Positions 16,732-24,864 of a DNA stretch of 28,950 nucleotides are shown in pieces. The stretch is from NCBI GenBank assembly GCA_003132865.1, contig PKYZ01000248.1:283-29232 (forward strand). The letters are read 5' to 3'. The DNA comes from Bryobacterales bacterium. GTDB lineage: Bacteria > Acidobacteriota > Terriglobia > Bryobacterales > Bryobacteraceae. Position 1 is the first letter of the stretch. The number at the start of each line of letters is the position of its first letter. The position numbers were made by a program, and so were the translations under genes. The notes under the pieces were generated by a model that searched no databases, had not been told where the DNA came from, and saw nothing but the letters and a program-made list of their open reading frames with translations.

Positions 16732-17273
16732 AGACAAGACTGTTGGCCATAGCCCTATGCGTGACGCCTTTCGCGGCCCATGCCCAAGACGCGCCGACGA
16801 AGGAAAGTCACGTCCAGATCACCAAAGTGAAGGAGCCGGAGAAAGCGCTGAAACTCGAAGTGGTCGTCATGGCCAAGCCCGCCGACGTTTGGCAGGCGTT
16901 CACCACTAGCGCCGGCCTGGATACCTGGCTCTGGCAGGACTGCACGGTCGATCTGTGGAAAGGCGGCGGCTGGATTGTCCATTATCCCGGAGGCAAGACC
17001 GGGGGCGGGACCATCGTCAGCTTCCGCGACGGCCGGCAGTTGGTTCTGCACGCCATGGCCCCCGAGCGTTTCCCGGAGGTGCGCAGCATTGGCACGACTG
17101 CCGTCTTCGACTTTGCGCCGGAAGGTGAGGGCACGCGCATAACACTGACCCAAACCGGATGGCGGCAGGGCAAGGAATGGGACGACGCATACGAGTACCT
17201 CGCATCGGGTAACGCTCAACTGCTGGAACAGCTCTACGTGCGCTTCGCGCGCGGCCCGATTAAGTGGCAATAG
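16728..17273 (+). CDS. Exported SRPBCC (AHSA1-like) domain protein
   Basis: 181-residue protein with an N-terminal signal peptide (M-K-T-R-L-L-A-I-A-L-C-V-T-P-F-A-A-H-A, cleavage likely after A-H-A near residue 19). The rest has the pattern of the START/AHSA1 fold: V-V-V-M-A-K-P-A-D-V-W-Q-A-F-T-T early, then T-W-L-W-Q-D, a G-G-G-W region, and a C-terminal helix beginning G-N-A-Q-L-L-E-Q-L. The fold forms a hydrophobic ligand cavity. Export is unusual for AHSA1-like proteins, most of which are cytosolic, so this one may bind a periplasmic small molecule. GAGGAAA precedes the ATG, which overlaps the tetR stop. Confidence 0.8.
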   Translation: MKTRLLAIALCVTPFAAHAQDAPTKESHVQITKVKEPEKALKLEVVVMAKPADVWQAFTTSAGLDTWLWQDCTVDLWKGGGWIVHYPGGKTGGGTIVSFRDGRQLVLHAMAPERFPEVRSIGTTAVFDFAPEGEGTRITLTQTGWRQGKEWDDAYEYLASGNAQLLEQLYVRFARGPIKWQ

Positions 17274-17291
17274 CCAGGTATAGTGGTAGAC

Positions 17292-18248
17292 ATGCACGCC
17301 GCCGTACTGCACACGCTCGGCAAGCCGCCCCGCTTCGAGTCATTCCCCGACCCGGTCGCAGAACCGGACGAGGCCATCGTGCATGTCCGCGCCGCATCGC
17401 TGAAACCCATCGACCGCCTGATGGCCAGCGGGGGGCACTATGCCAGTCCGCGCGAGTTCCCGGTCGTGTGCGGCGTCGATGGAATAGGTGTGCTCGACGA
17501 CGGCACACGAGTGTTCTTCGGCGGACCCCGCCGGCCATACGGCGCGATGGCGGAACGGACAGTGGTGGCACGCTCTCGTTGCTGGCCGGTGCCGGAGTCG
17601 CTCGACGACGCCACTGCGGCTGCATTGCTCAACCCGGCTTTATCAAGCTGGCTTCCGCTTGTGTGGCGGGCGCAACTGGCGGCGGGCGAGACTGTCCTCA
17701 TCCTCGGCGCCACAGGAATTGCGGGCAAACTCGCGGTCCGGATCGCCAAGCTCCTGGGCGCGGGGCGCGTAGTCGCCGCGGGGCGGAACGAGCAGGCGCT
17801 GAGCACGCTGGGTGGCCTCGGCGCGGACGCGGTGATTCACTTGGACGCCTCCGATCAGGAGGTCACGCAAGCCTTCGCGCGCGAGGCCGGGAACAAGGGT
17901 TACGACGTGATTGTCGACTACCTATGGGGCCACCCCACCGAACTGTTGCTGGCCGCCTTGACCCGCGCGGAGTTTTCCATGAAGGCCGCCGGGCCGCGCC
18001 TGATCCCGATTGGCGAAAGCGCAGGACCGGCGATTTCGCTTCCAGCCGCGGCGTTGCGGAGCGCCGGGCTGGCGATCCTCGGTGGCGGCTTCCCGCCCAT
18101 GAATATCCTGCTGGATGCGTACAATCAGGCAATGGCGCACGCGGCTTCAGGCGAACTCCGCATCGAGACGGAGCGCGTGCCGCTCGAGGATGTCGAGAAG
18201 GCTTGGCAGCGTCCGGCACACGGCCCCCGGCTGGTGCTGATTCCATAG
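17292..18248 (+). CDS. Zinc-independent MDR family alcohol dehydrogenase / quinone oxidoreductase
   Basis: 318-residue medium-chain dehydrogenase/reductase. The N-terminal GroES-like domain starts M-H-A-A-V-L-H-T-L-G and contains A-S-L-K-P-I-D-R and V-C-G-V-D-G-I-G-V. The Rossmann domain has L-I-L-G-A-T-G-I-A-G-K-L-A-V-R-I-A-K (about 138-155). The four-cysteine structural zinc site is absent, as in quinone oxidoreductases and related NADPH-dependent reductases. I prefer the ATG at 17292; a GTG at 17283 would add three residues. The gap from the SRPBCC stop is only 18 bases, so it is probably the third gene of the TetR-headed operon. Substrate unknown. Confidence 0.85.
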   Translation: MHAAVLHTLGKPPRFESFPDPVAEPDEAIVHVRAASLKPIDRLMASGGHYASPREFPVVCGVDGIGVLDDGTRVFFGGPRRPYGAMAERTVVARSRCWPVPESLDDATAAALLNPALSSWLPLVWRAQLAAGETVLILGATGIAGKLAVRIAKLLGAGRVVAAGRNEQALSTLGGLGADAVIHLDASDQEVTQAFAREAGNKGYDVIVDYLWGHPTELLLAALTRAEFSMKAAGPRLIPIGESAGPAISLPAAALRSAGLAILGGGFPPMNILLDAYNQAMAHAASGELRIETERVPLEDVEKAWQRPAHGPRLVLIP

Positions 18249-18360
18249 CTCCGGGTGAAGCCACATGGACAAACGAGCGGCGCGCCGTACGCTATAAGGC
18301 CACCGGCGAAAACACCGGGAGAGAGTCTGAGAAGCGGCGCTATAGTATCAGGGAGAGATT

Positions 18361-19116
18361 ATGGAAACACAGACCGTCACCGCGTATCCCGTCGTCCACG
18401 ATGTCCCCGCCCTCAACGCTTTCCTTGGCCGCGTCTTCGGCGCGACCGAGAAGCTCCGTGCGATCGGCTCGGCCGGCGGCTATCACACCGAAGTCGAAAT
18501 CGGCGATTCCGTGCTCATGATCGGTGGTGGCGGCCCGAATGTCGCCTGGAAAGGCGAGGCGCGCCCCATGGCCTTTCACATCTACGTGCCGGATACCGAC
18601 GCCACGTACCAACGCGCGCTGGATGGCGGCGGCGCATCCCTACAAGCACCCACCGACCAGGACTGGGGCGAACGCACCGCCAACGTCAAAGACCCATGGG
18701 GCAACTGCTGGTACATCGCGACGTTCAAAGGCGAGAACTACTTCTCCGAAGGCGCGCCCACCATCCAGCCTTTTCTGCAGCCGCTCCGTTCCGAACCTCT
18801 TATCGCATTTCTGACCAGTGCTTTCGGAGCCACCGAAACCGGCCGCGCCGCCACGCCGGATGGCGTCATCCTCCACACCACCCTGAAGATCGGCAACTCC
18901 GCCATCGAACTCTGCGACGCGTCTGGCATCTATCAGCCGATGCCGGGCATGTTCTATCTCAAGGTGGCGGACGCGGATGCCGTCTATCACCGTGCCCTTG
19001 AGTCCGGCGCCGAATCGATCTCCGCGCCAGCCGATCAACCCTATGGAGATCGCACCGGCAGCGTCAAAGACGCCAGCGGCAACACCTGGTATATCGCCTC
19101 TCGTCTCGCAAAATGA
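18361..19116 (+). CDS. Two-domain VOC (glyoxalase/PhnB-like) protein
   Basis: 251 residues made of two similar halves, each a vicinal-oxygen-chelate module. The first half shows Y-P-V-V-H-D-V-P-A-L-N-A-F-L, then G-E-R-T-A-N-V-K-D-P-W-G-N-C-W-Y-I-A. The second shows P-L-I-A-F-L-T-S-A-F-G-A, then G-D-R-T-G-S-V-K-D-A-S-G-N-T-W-Y-I-A. The layout is that of PhnB/YdcJ-like 3-demethylubiquinone-type VOC proteins, whose reactions are often unknown. GGGAGAG lies just before the ATG. The 112-base gap upstream has a TATAGT at about 18343, a possible -10 element. The gene ends three bases before the stop of the convergent small secreted protein gene. Confidence 0.88.
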   Translation: METQTVTAYPVVHDVPALNAFLGRVFGATEKLRAIGSAGGYHTEVEIGDSVLMIGGGGPNVAWKGEARPMAFHIYVPDTDATYQRALDGGGASLQAPTDQDWGERTANVKDPWGNCWYIATFKGENYFSEGAPTIQPFLQPLRSEPLIAFLTSAFGATETGRAATPDGVILHTTLKIGNSAIELCDASGIYQPMPGMFYLKVADADAVYHRALESGAESISAPADQPYGDRTGSVKDASGNTWYIASRLAK

Positions 19117-19119
19117 GGG

Positions 19120-19428
19120 TCACGCCCGCCTGATGCCGTTGTCCGACGCGCCAGGCACCAGTTCCAGCGCCATACGCAGATCCGCCACTCGCGTCCTCAA
19201 CGCGATGTCGTCATCCCAAGTCAGTCCGCTGATCTTCGGCAGCAACGTCTTCACCTGGACGTAGACCTCTTCGGCCTGCGCATAAAAGACCGACTGCGAG
19301 GTACCCGCCACGTTCGCCATGGCGATGCCCCGGTCCAACTCCGTGTTGACCATGGGCACGCCCAGAATGGCCGGGACACCGATCTGTGCCGCAACCGCCA
19401 GGAGGAAGATGAAATGCAGGAACTTCAT
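19120..19428 (-). CDS. Small secreted protein of unknown function
   Basis: 102 residues with a clear signal peptide (M-K-F-L-H-F-I-F-L-L-A-V-A-A-Q-I-G-V-P-A). The mature part is short, mixed and without recognised motifs. GGAAG lies just ahead of the ATG. It begins 15 bases after the galT stop in the same direction, so it is probably co-transcribed with galT; a functional link is not evident. It converges with the VOC gene with only three bases between the stop codons. Confidence 0.6.
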   Translation of the reverse strand: MKFLHFIFLLAVAAQIGVPAILGVPMVNTELDRGIAMANVAGTSQSVFYAQAEEVYVQVKTLLPKISGLTWDDDIALRTRVADLRMALELVPGASDNGIRRA

Positions 19429-19443
19429 ATCTTCCAGACTACC

Positions 19444-20487
19444 TCAATCGTTCTCCAGGTAGTGGGTCTCCGGCATGGCGCGCAGGCGGGCGGCGGCGCT
19501 CTCGGCGGTGATGTCCCGTTGCGGCATGCCCAGCATCTCGAAGCCGACCATGAATTTCCGGATGGTCGCGGAGCGCAGCAGCGGCGGATAGTAGTGCGCG
19601 TGAAAGTGCCACTCCGGATGCGCCGCGCCGTCCGTCGGCCGTTGGTGAAAGCCCATGGTGTAAGGGAACGGCGCCACAAACACGTTGTCGTAACGCGTGG
19701 TCACCCTCTTCAGAATGTCGGCCAGGCGTCGGCGCTCGACTTCGTCGAACTCGTCCATGGCGGTCAGGTGGCGTTTGCTGATGAGCATCGTCTCGAACGG
19801 CCACACCGCCCAGAATGGGACCAGCGCCGCGAAGGACTCGTTCTCCGAGACCAGGCGCTCGCCGGACTCCCGTTCGATCGCCAGGTAGTCGCACAGCAGG
19901 CACGAGCCGCGGCCCGCGCGCCAAGCCGCTTGCTCGCGCTGTTCGGCAGCGACTTCCGTGGGAATGCTGCTGCTGGCCCAGATCTGGCAATGCGGATGCG
20001 GATTGCTGGCGCCCATCATTTCGCCGCGGTTCTCGAAGATCTGCACGTGGCCGATGCCGGGCTGGCGGCCCAATTCGGCGTATTGCGCGGCCCAGACGTC
20101 CACCACCAGCGTCAGATCGGGCACGCTCATGCGCGAAACGGCCAGATCGTGCCGCGGTGAAAAGCAGCCCACGCGGCAGATGCCCGGCTCGCCCGCGGCG
20201 ATCAGCAGGCCGTTGCGGTCCTCGGTCCCGGCGGGAGTGGCGGGAAGCAGCGCGGCAAAATCGTTATCGAAGACAAACGTGCTGGTGTAAGGCGGATTGC
20301 GGGTGCCTCCCGCGCGCGAATTGCCGGGGCAAAGGTAACAGTTGGGATCGTACTCCGGCTGGGCGGCGGGCGCGGCTCTCTCAACTTGTCCCTGCCAGGG
20401 CCGTTCGGTGCGGTGGGGCGACACCAGCACCCACGATCCATTCAGCAGATTGAAGCGGCGGTGGGGGTGCTGCGTGAGATCGAGCAT
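19444..20487 (-). CDS. galT: Galactose-1-phosphate uridylyltransferase
   Basis: Leloir-pathway enzyme that exchanges UMP between UDP-glucose and galactose-1-phosphate through a covalent histidine intermediate. The 347-residue length equals the family norm. The HIT-type catalytic motif N-P-H-P-H-C-Q-I-W is at 162-170, with His166 as nucleophile. Zinc ligands are suggested by C50-Y-L-C53. The second motif [10 protein letters not shown] lies at 292-301, and S-G-N/R-type N-terminal [16 protein letters not shown] is typical. I chose the ATG at 20487 over a TTG at 20529, which would add an atypical 14 residues and run toward the SRP RNA promoter. No galK or galE is nearby. Confidence 0.94.
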   Translation of the reverse strand: MLDLTQHPHRRFNLLNGSWVLVSPHRTERPWQGQVERAAPAAQPEYDPNCYLCPGNSRAGGTRNPPYTSTFVFDNDFAALLPATPAGTEDRNGLLIAAGEPGICRVGCFSPRHDLAVSRMSVPDLTLVVDVWAAQYAELGRQPGIGHVQIFENRGEMMGASNPHPHCQIWASSSIPTEVAAEQREQAAWRAGRGSCLLCDYLAIERESGERLVSENESFAALVPFWAVWPFETMLISKRHLTAMDEFDEVERRRLADILKRVTTRYDNVFVAPFPYTMGFHQRPTDGAAHPEWHFHAHYYPPLLRSATIRKFMVGFEMLGMPQRDITAESAAARLRAMPETHYLEND

Positions 20488-20539
20488 CGTTATGCAGGAT
20501 AACAAGGGGCTGCATGATACGATAGTCAATTGTCAGGTC

Positions 20540-20638
20540 TCGGGCTCCGTGCGACAGGCGGCCGCAAACCCCGCCAGGTCCGGAAGGAAGCAACGGTAGT
20601 GGTTTAACCTGTGTGCCGCGGATCACCCGGGGCCTGGC
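20540..20638 (+). ncRNA. ffs: Bacterial signal recognition particle RNA (4.5S-type)
   Basis: The hallmark CAGGTCCGGAAGGAAGCA is at 20575-20592: 4x4 symmetric loop CAGG/AGCA, UCC/GGA stem and GGAA tetraloop. Flanking arms pair outward: CCGC with ACGG (C74-A93 mismatched), AAACC (20566-20570) with GGTTT (20601-20605), GCGGC (20558-20562) with GCCGC (20615-20619), and GGGCTCCGTG (20542-20551) with CACCCGGGGCCT (from 20624, two-base bulge). About 99 nt is the normal size of the short form. It scaffolds Ffh for co-translational targeting. Ends are estimated from pairing. TACGAT at 20518 could be the -10 element. Its place just before dnaX is a widespread bacterial arrangement. Confidence 0.92.
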
Positions 20639-20650
20639 ATTCGCCCACCC

Positions 20651-21892
20651 ATGTACCAGGTCATCGCCCGGAAATACCGGCCCCAATCGTTCGCCGACGT
20701 GGTGAATCAGGAGCACGTCAAGACCACGCTCGAAAACGCCATCGCGCAGAACCGCATCGCGCACGGCTACATCTTTTCGGGGCAGCGCGGTACCGGCAAG
20801 ACCACCGTGGCGCGCATCCTGGCGCGCTGCCTGAACTGCGTGAACGGCCCCACGAACCAGCCCTGCGGCGTGTGCTCGAGCTGCAAGGAAATCGCGGCCG
20901 GCGGGTCGGTGGACGTGATCGAGATCGACGCCGCTTCCAATCGCGGCATCAACGAAATGCGCGAGTTGCGCGAGAACGTGCGCTATCAGCCGGCGCGCGA
21001 CCGCTACAAGGTCTTCATCATCGACGAAGCGCACCAGATCACCAACGAAGCCTTCAACGCGCTGCTGAAGACCATCGAAGAGCCGCCGGCCTGGGCCGTG
21101 TTCATGCTCTGCACCACCGAGGCGCACAAGATTCCGGCTACCATTGCGTCGCGCTGCCAGCACTTCAGCTTTCGCTCCGTGGAATTTGAAGCGCTCATCG
21201 CGCGCATGGCGTGGATCTGCGAACAAGAAGGAATCCATGCGGATGCGGAGGTGCTGTCGGTGCTGGCGCAGGCCGGCGAGGGCAGCGTGCGCGATTCGCT
21301 CTCGGCGCTCGATCAGGCCATCGCCTGCTGCGGCGACACGTTGCAGGCCGCGGAAGTGCGCGCGCTGCTGGGCGCCTTTTCGCTCGATGCGCTCGGGCAC
21401 GTGAGCCAGGCGCTGGTGGATGGCGCGGCGGCGCGCATGCTTGAAGTGGTGAACGAACTGGAGCGCAACGGGCAAAACCTGCAGCACTTTAGCCGCGAGT
21501 TGGCCCGTTATTTCCGCAATCTCCTGGTGGCCAAAATTGCGGGCGGCGACACGCGCCTGATCGCGGCGTCGGCGGGCGAGCGGCAGAGGCTGGCGGAGAT
21601 GGCCGCGCAGTTTTCCGAAGAAGATCTGACGCGCTACCTGCAACTCTCGCTCGATCTCTTCCGCGACCTGCAGTTCTCGCTGCAACCGCGCTTTCACCTG
21701 GAGCTGGGCCTGTTGCGAATGGTGCAGGCGGGGCGGCTGGTTTCGATAGAGGAAGCCTTGGCTGCGATCAGTACTGAGCGAGCGAGCGGGCGAGGGGGCG
21801 AGCGGGCGAGACCAGCACCCGGCACCGCGGCGAAGCCAGCACCCAGAACCCAGAACCTGCTTAGCGACTTGCCGGCGCGTGCCGCGGAGTGA
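20651..21892 (+). CDS. dnaX: DNA polymerase III clamp-loader subunit DnaX, short form
   Basis: ATPase subunit that loads the sliding clamp and links polymerases at the fork. Residues 1-370 contain the expected clamp-loader domains: R-K-Y-R-P at 7-11, P-loop G-Q-R-G-T-G-K-T-T at 44-52, a zinc module with Cys63, Cys72, Cys75 and Cys78, Walker B with D-E-A-H at 125-128, and the sensor S-R-C at 167-169. The protein is only 413 residues. The tau-specific C-terminal domains that bind polymerase and helicase are missing. The last ~40 residues are encoded by GC-rich direct repeats and look unstructured. It follows the SRP RNA by ~12 bases. Confidence 0.93.
   Translation: MYQVIARKYRPQSFADVVNQEHVKTTLENAIAQNRIAHGYIFSGQRGTGKTTVARILARCLNCVNGPTNQPCGVCSSCKEIAAGGSVDVIEIDAASNRGINEMRELRENVRYQPARDRYKVFIIDEAHQITNEAFNALLKTIEEPPAWAVFMLCTTEAHKIPATIASRCQHFSFRSVEFEALIARMAWICEQEGIHADAEVLSVLAQAGEGSVRDSLSALDQAIACCGDTLQAAEVRALLGAFSLDALGHVSQALVDGAAARMLEVVNELERNGQNLQHFSRELARYFRNLLVAKIAGGDTRLIAASAGERQRLAEMAAQFSEEDLTRYLQLSLDLFRDLQFSLQPRFHLELGLLRMVQAGRLVSIEEALAAISTERASGRGGERARPAPGTAAKPAPRTQNLLSDLPARAAE
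21782..21850. repeat. Low-complexity direct repeats in the dnaX 3' end
   Basis: GCGAGCGGGCGAG occurs at 21782-21794 and again at 21798-21810. CCAGCACCC occurs at 21812-21820 and 21836-21844, and ACCCAGA is repeated just after. The tract encodes the Arg/Gly/Ala/Pro-rich tail of DnaX. It looks like repetitive filler rather than conserved coding sequence. Confidence 0.7.
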
Positions 21893-21995
21893 TACAATAA
21901 AAAGTGACAATTGTGCCAGCGTTGCCCCCATCCTCCAGAATCTGCACGTCGAATCCTGCCAAGGTCTGGAAAATAAAGGAGTAAACCATAAACTG

Positions 21996-22232
21996 ATGGC
22001 TTCCAACAACTATTCCCAAGGCGCTCAGGTAGAGCACGACAAATTCGGCTTGGGAACTGTGCTCACCAGTAATGAGGAGCGCATTGTGATCAAATTTGAC
22101 GATCACGGCGAAAAGAAGTTTGTGACCCCAATGGTGATGGGGCAGTTGAAAAAGAGCGACCGGCAACCGCCAGCCGAGAAACGCGCATCGCGCGCACGGA
22201 AACCCAAGGCCGCACCCGCGCCTGTACACTAG
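21996..22232 (+). CDS. Small Tudor-like (UvrD C-terminal type / DUF3553-like) basic protein
   Basis: 78-residue protein. The core G-A-Q-V-E-H-D-K-F-G-L-G-T-V-L, followed by R-I-V-I-K-F-D-D-H-G-E-K-K-F, matches the small beta-barrel seen at the C-terminus of UvrD/PcrA helicases and in DUF3553-like stand-alone proteins. A tail rich in Lys, Arg and Ala follows (about residues 50-78). In UvrD-family helicases this domain contacts RNA polymerase or DNA; the role of the free form is unknown. The ATG has AAGGAG about 14 bases upstream, longer than ideal. It sits between dnaX and a cold-shock-domain gene, all on the plus strand. Confidence 0.75.
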   Translation: MASNNYSQGAQVEHDKFGLGTVLTSNEERIVIKFDDHGEKKFVTPMVMGQLKKSDRQPPAEKRASRARKPKAAPAPVH

Positions 22233-22251
22233 AGACGCCAAAGGAATCGAT

Positions 22252-22665
22252 TTGAACGCCCGAGCAAAACGCTTATTCGAAGAAGCCAAGAAGAAGAATC
22301 CCGATTTCAAGATGCCCTCGGAGACCGCTCCCGATACCGAGCTATCCGAAGAAGATCTGGCCCTGATCAAGCAGGGAGTTGGCGACAAAAGCAGCCGGTC
22401 CGGCGGTCAGGGCGCCACGGACGGCGGAGCGGGCGATGGCCCGCGCGAGCAGATCGGTTCGGTGGTCACCTACTTCGAAGCCAAAGGTTTCGGCTTTCTG
22501 CGTCCGGACGACGGTGGGCGCGACGTGTTCTTCCATGTCTCGCGCCTGGCAGAAGGCGACCCCACTACGCTGAAACCGGGTACCCGGCTGCACTACGAAC
22601 TCGGTATGGATCGCACGGGCAAGTTGGCCGCCAGCAGCGTGCGCATCGCTCCTCCGGCGGAATGA
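22252..22665 (+). CDS. Cold-shock-domain protein with N-terminal extension
   Basis: 137 residues. The C-terminal half is a cold-shock OB fold: G-S-V-V-T-Y-F-E-A-K-G-F-G-F-L (RNP1 at 78-83) and R-D-V-F-F-H-V-S (RNP2 at 91-97). The first ~65 residues are charged and then Gly/Ser-rich, probably a flexible arm, so it is about twice the usual CspA length. It likely binds single-stranded RNA or DNA. The start is TTG at 22252 with AAGGA eight bases upstream; no ATG is available near the N-terminus. A long-looped terminator follows. Confidence 0.88.
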   Translation: MNARAKRLFEEAKKKNPDFKMPSETAPDTELSEEDLALIKQGVGDKSSRSGGQGATDGGAGDGPREQIGSVVTYFEAKGFGFLRPDDGGRDVFFHVSRLAEGDPTTLKPGTRLHYELGMDRTGKLAASSVRIAPPAE

Positions 22666-22710
22666 CACGGAGCGTTGGTGGCTAAGTGTTTTGTTTTCTT
22701 GGTTTGCTTT

Positions 22711-22760
22711 AAAGACCCTTACCCTTTCGGGCGCCGGGGAGGTTGCTTCAGGGGTCTTTT
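22711..22760. terminator. Bidirectional terminator candidate between convergent genes
   Basis: AAAGACCC at 22711-22718 pairs with GGGTCTTT at 22752-22759, followed by TTATTT on the plus strand. The loop of about 33 bases contains its own CCC/GGG hairpin. On the minus strand the same arms end in GTCTTTAAAG. It separates the cold-shock gene from the convergent dehydrogenase. A second perfect 10-base inverted repeat (22733-22742 with 22794-22803) interleaves with it. The remaining bases of the 242-base gap are AT-rich (about 22804-22870) without a gene. Confidence 0.6.
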
Positions 22761-22907
22761 ATTTAGAGGTTAGTCTCGCTTTGGTGGGAGTTGCCTCCCC
22801 GGCTTATTCCAATATTAGAATATCTGGCTCAGAAAAGCAACAGTTTTTTATATTTTTTGGTAGAGTGCGGGTCGGCGCGTGATGAAAAGCACATAGGAGC
22901 TACCGAA

Positions 22908-23825
22908 TCACGTAGTGTCCGCCTTCGCCGCTTCTCCGCCCTTCACTTCCACGCCCGCCCAATCCTCCAGCACCTTGATGGTGGCGCAGATATCCTCGTC
23001 GCCATGGCCTTTGGCGATGGCGGCTTGAAACATCTGGTGCGTGAGGGCGGTCAGGGGCACGGGGACATGCAGCTCGTTGGCGGAGTCCAGCATCAGGCCG
23101 ATATCCTTGTGCATCCACTTCACGGAGAAGGCGGGGTCGAAGGCGCGGCGGAGAACCAGCGGGGCTTTGGCGGAAACCAGTCCGGACTTGGCGGCGCTAT
23201 TGTTGAGGATATCCAGCATCAGGTCGGGGTCCACGCCGGCCTTGGCGGCCAGCACCATGCCTTCGTTGAAACCCTGCAGGAGATTCGAAAGGATCAGGTT
23301 CTGGGAGAGTTTGGCGTGCAGGCCCATGCCCGGCCCGCCGCAATAATAGAAGCGCTTGCCCATCACTTCCAGATACGGGCGGACGCGCTCGAAGACTTGG
23401 CGGTCGCCGCCGATCATGAACGTGAGGGTGCCGCCCTCAGCCCCGGGCTTGGAGCCGGTGCAGGGAGCGTCGAGAAAGTCCACACCCTGGGCGGCGAGCG
23501 CCTGGCCGATCTGGCGGCTGGCGGTGGGCGCGATGGTGCTGATATCGGCCACTACCGTGCCGCGGCGCGCGCCTTCGATGATACCGTCCTTGCCCAGGAT
23601 CGCCTCGCGCGACATGGCGGTGTCGCCCACGCACAGGAAGATCGCGTCCGCGTTTTCCGCGACTTCCTTCGGCGTCGCGCAGAAGCGGCCTTTGTCCGCC
23701 GCAGCCAGTTCGTGCGCTTTCGCCGCGCTGTGCGACCAGAGGGCCACCTCGTGACCGCCCCGCAGAAGATTCCGGGCCATTGGATAGCCCATGATTCCAA
23801 GTCCCAAAAAACCCAATTTAGCCAT
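22908..23825 (-). CDS. Beta-hydroxyacid dehydrogenase family reductase (3-hydroxyisobutyrate / glyoxylate-succinic semialdehyde type)
   Basis: 305-residue NAD(P)H-dependent enzyme. The N-terminal Rossmann fold opens with [14 protein letters not shown] (4-17). The substrate-binding motif [16 protein letters not shown] lies at 119-134, and the catalytic Lys172 is in A-K-L-S-Q-N. The all-alpha C-terminal domain is complete. The D-A-P-x-x-G-S form is closer to glyoxylate/succinic semialdehyde reductases than to classical 3-hydroxyisobutyrate dehydrogenase, but substrate cannot be fixed by sequence alone. I chose the ATG at 23825; a longer frame to 23918 would run into the divergent gene. The divergent D-2-hydroxyacid dehydrogenase starts 46 bases away, so both may share control and work on glyoxylate-type substrates. 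Confidence 0.9.
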   Translation of the reverse strand: MAKLGFLGLGIMGYPMARNLLRGGHEVALWSHSAAKAHELAAADKGRFCATPKEVAENADAIFLCVGDTAMSREAILGKDGIIEGARRGTVVADISTIAPTASRQIGQALAAQGVDFLDAPCTGSKPGAEGGTLTFMIGGDRQVFERVRPYLEVMGKRFYYCGGPGMGLHAKLSQNLILSNLLQGFNEGMVLAAKAGVDPDLMLDILNNSAAKSGLVSAKAPLVLRRAFDPAFSVKWMHKDIGLMLDSANELHVPVPLTALTHQMFQAAIAKGHGDEDICATIKVLEDWAGVEVKGGEAAKADTT

Positions 23826-23871
23826 GTCCGCATTGTACGCCGAGTGCGGCATGTGCGACAATTTGCATTCG

Positions 23872-24864
23872 ATGAAACCCGCAGTATTGGTCACCAAACG
23901 CATATTTCCCGAGGCCATCGCCTATCTGAAAGAGCACGCGGAGCTGGACTACGCCGAGTCGGACGACGGCATGAGCGCGGGGGAACTCGCCGCGCGGATA
24001 CGCGGCAAACAAGCCGTGGTGAGCCAGCTCATGGACAAATTTTCGCCGGAAGTGCTGGCGAGCCTGGACGGGATCAAGGCGATCGCCAACGTGGCGGTGG
24101 GCTACGACAACATCGACGTGCCGGCGGCCACCCGCCTCGGGATTATGGTGACGCATACGCCTGACGTGCTGACGGATACGACGGCCGATTTCGCATTCAC
24201 GCTGCTGATGGCCGCCGCGCGGCGCGTGGTGGAGGGCCACCATTTCGTGCACTCCGGGCAATGGACGAAGTGGCGCGTGGACCTGCTGGTGGGGCAGGAC
24301 GTGCATCATCGCACGCTGGGGATTTTCGGCATGGGGCGCATCGGGCAGGCGGTGGCGCGGCGGGCGAAGGGCTTTTCGATGCGCATCGTTTATCACGATT
24401 CGCGGCGGGCGCCGGAGGCGGTGGAGAAAGAACTGGGGCTGGAGCCGGTCAGCGCCGAACAGTTGCTGCGGGAGGCGGATTTTGTGAGCCTGCACGTGCC
24501 GCTGATGGCGGAGACGCGCCACATGATCGGCGCGCGCGAGCTGCGCATGATGAAGCCGACGGCCATCCTGGTGAACACGTCGCGCGGGCCGGTGGTGGAC
24601 GAGCCGGCGCTGGCTGAGGCGCTGGAACAGCGCGTGATTGCGGGGGCCGGCATCGACGTGTTCGAGAACGAGCCGCATGTGCATCCGCTGCTGCTGAAAC
24701 TGGAGAACGTGGTGCTGACGCCGCACATCGCCAGCGCGTCGGTGGACACGCGGCGCAAGATGTCGATGATGGCGGCGGAAAATGCAGTGGCGGCGATTGA
24801 GGGGCGGCGTCCGCCCAATTTGCTGAATCCGGAGGTGTGGGAGAAAGGCGCGGCTTCCGCGTAG
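23872..24864 (+). CDS. D-2-hydroxyacid dehydrogenase, glyoxylate/hydroxypyruvate reductase type
   Basis: 330-residue NAD(P)-dependent enzyme. It has [13 protein letters not shown] text at 73-82, the Rossmann motif G-M-G-R-I-G (153-158), and the catalytic triad Arg238 (T-S-R-G-P), Glu267 (E-N-E-P) and His285 (P-H-I-A-S). Sequence features fit GyaR-like glyoxylate reductases, which interconvert glyoxylate/hydroxypyruvate and glycolate/glycerate. I chose the ATG at 23872, where [10 protein letters not shown] begins; the frame is open upstream to 23791 but overlaps the divergent gene. No clear ribosome site is visible. The stop codon lies within a hairpin shared with the convergent ppiC-like gene. 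Confidence 0.9.
   Translation: MKPAVLVTKRIFPEAIAYLKEHAELDYAESDDGMSAGELAARIRGKQAVVSQLMDKFSPEVLASLDGIKAIANVAVGYDNIDVPAATRLGIMVTHTPDVLTDTTADFAFTLLMAAARRVVEGHHFVHSGQWTKWRVDLLVGQDVHHRTLGIFGMGRIGQAVARRAKGFSMRIVYHDSRRAPEAVEKELGLEPVSAEQLLREADFVSLHVPLMAETRHMIGARELRMMKPTAILVNTSRGPVVDEPALAEALEQRVIAGAGIDVFENEPHVHPLLLKLENVVLTPHIASASVDTRRKMSMMAAENAVAAIEGRRPPNLLNPEVWEKGAASA

Noticed and set aside
20381..22009. 542-codon open frame on the minus strand across dnaX and the SRP RNA
   Set aside because: It covers a certain RNA gene and a certain dnaX; the translation is Arg/His-rich without motifs.
22711..22803. Riboswitch or attenuator controlling a downstream gene
   Set aside because: The next gene on the plus strand is more than a kilobase away and the neighbour is convergent, so there is no target; kept as terminator with an odd second stem.
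22791..24164. 457-codon plus-strand frame over the beta-hydroxyacid dehydrogenase
   Set aside because: The minus-strand gene is clearly coding by its Rossmann and catalytic motifs; the opposing frame lacks any.
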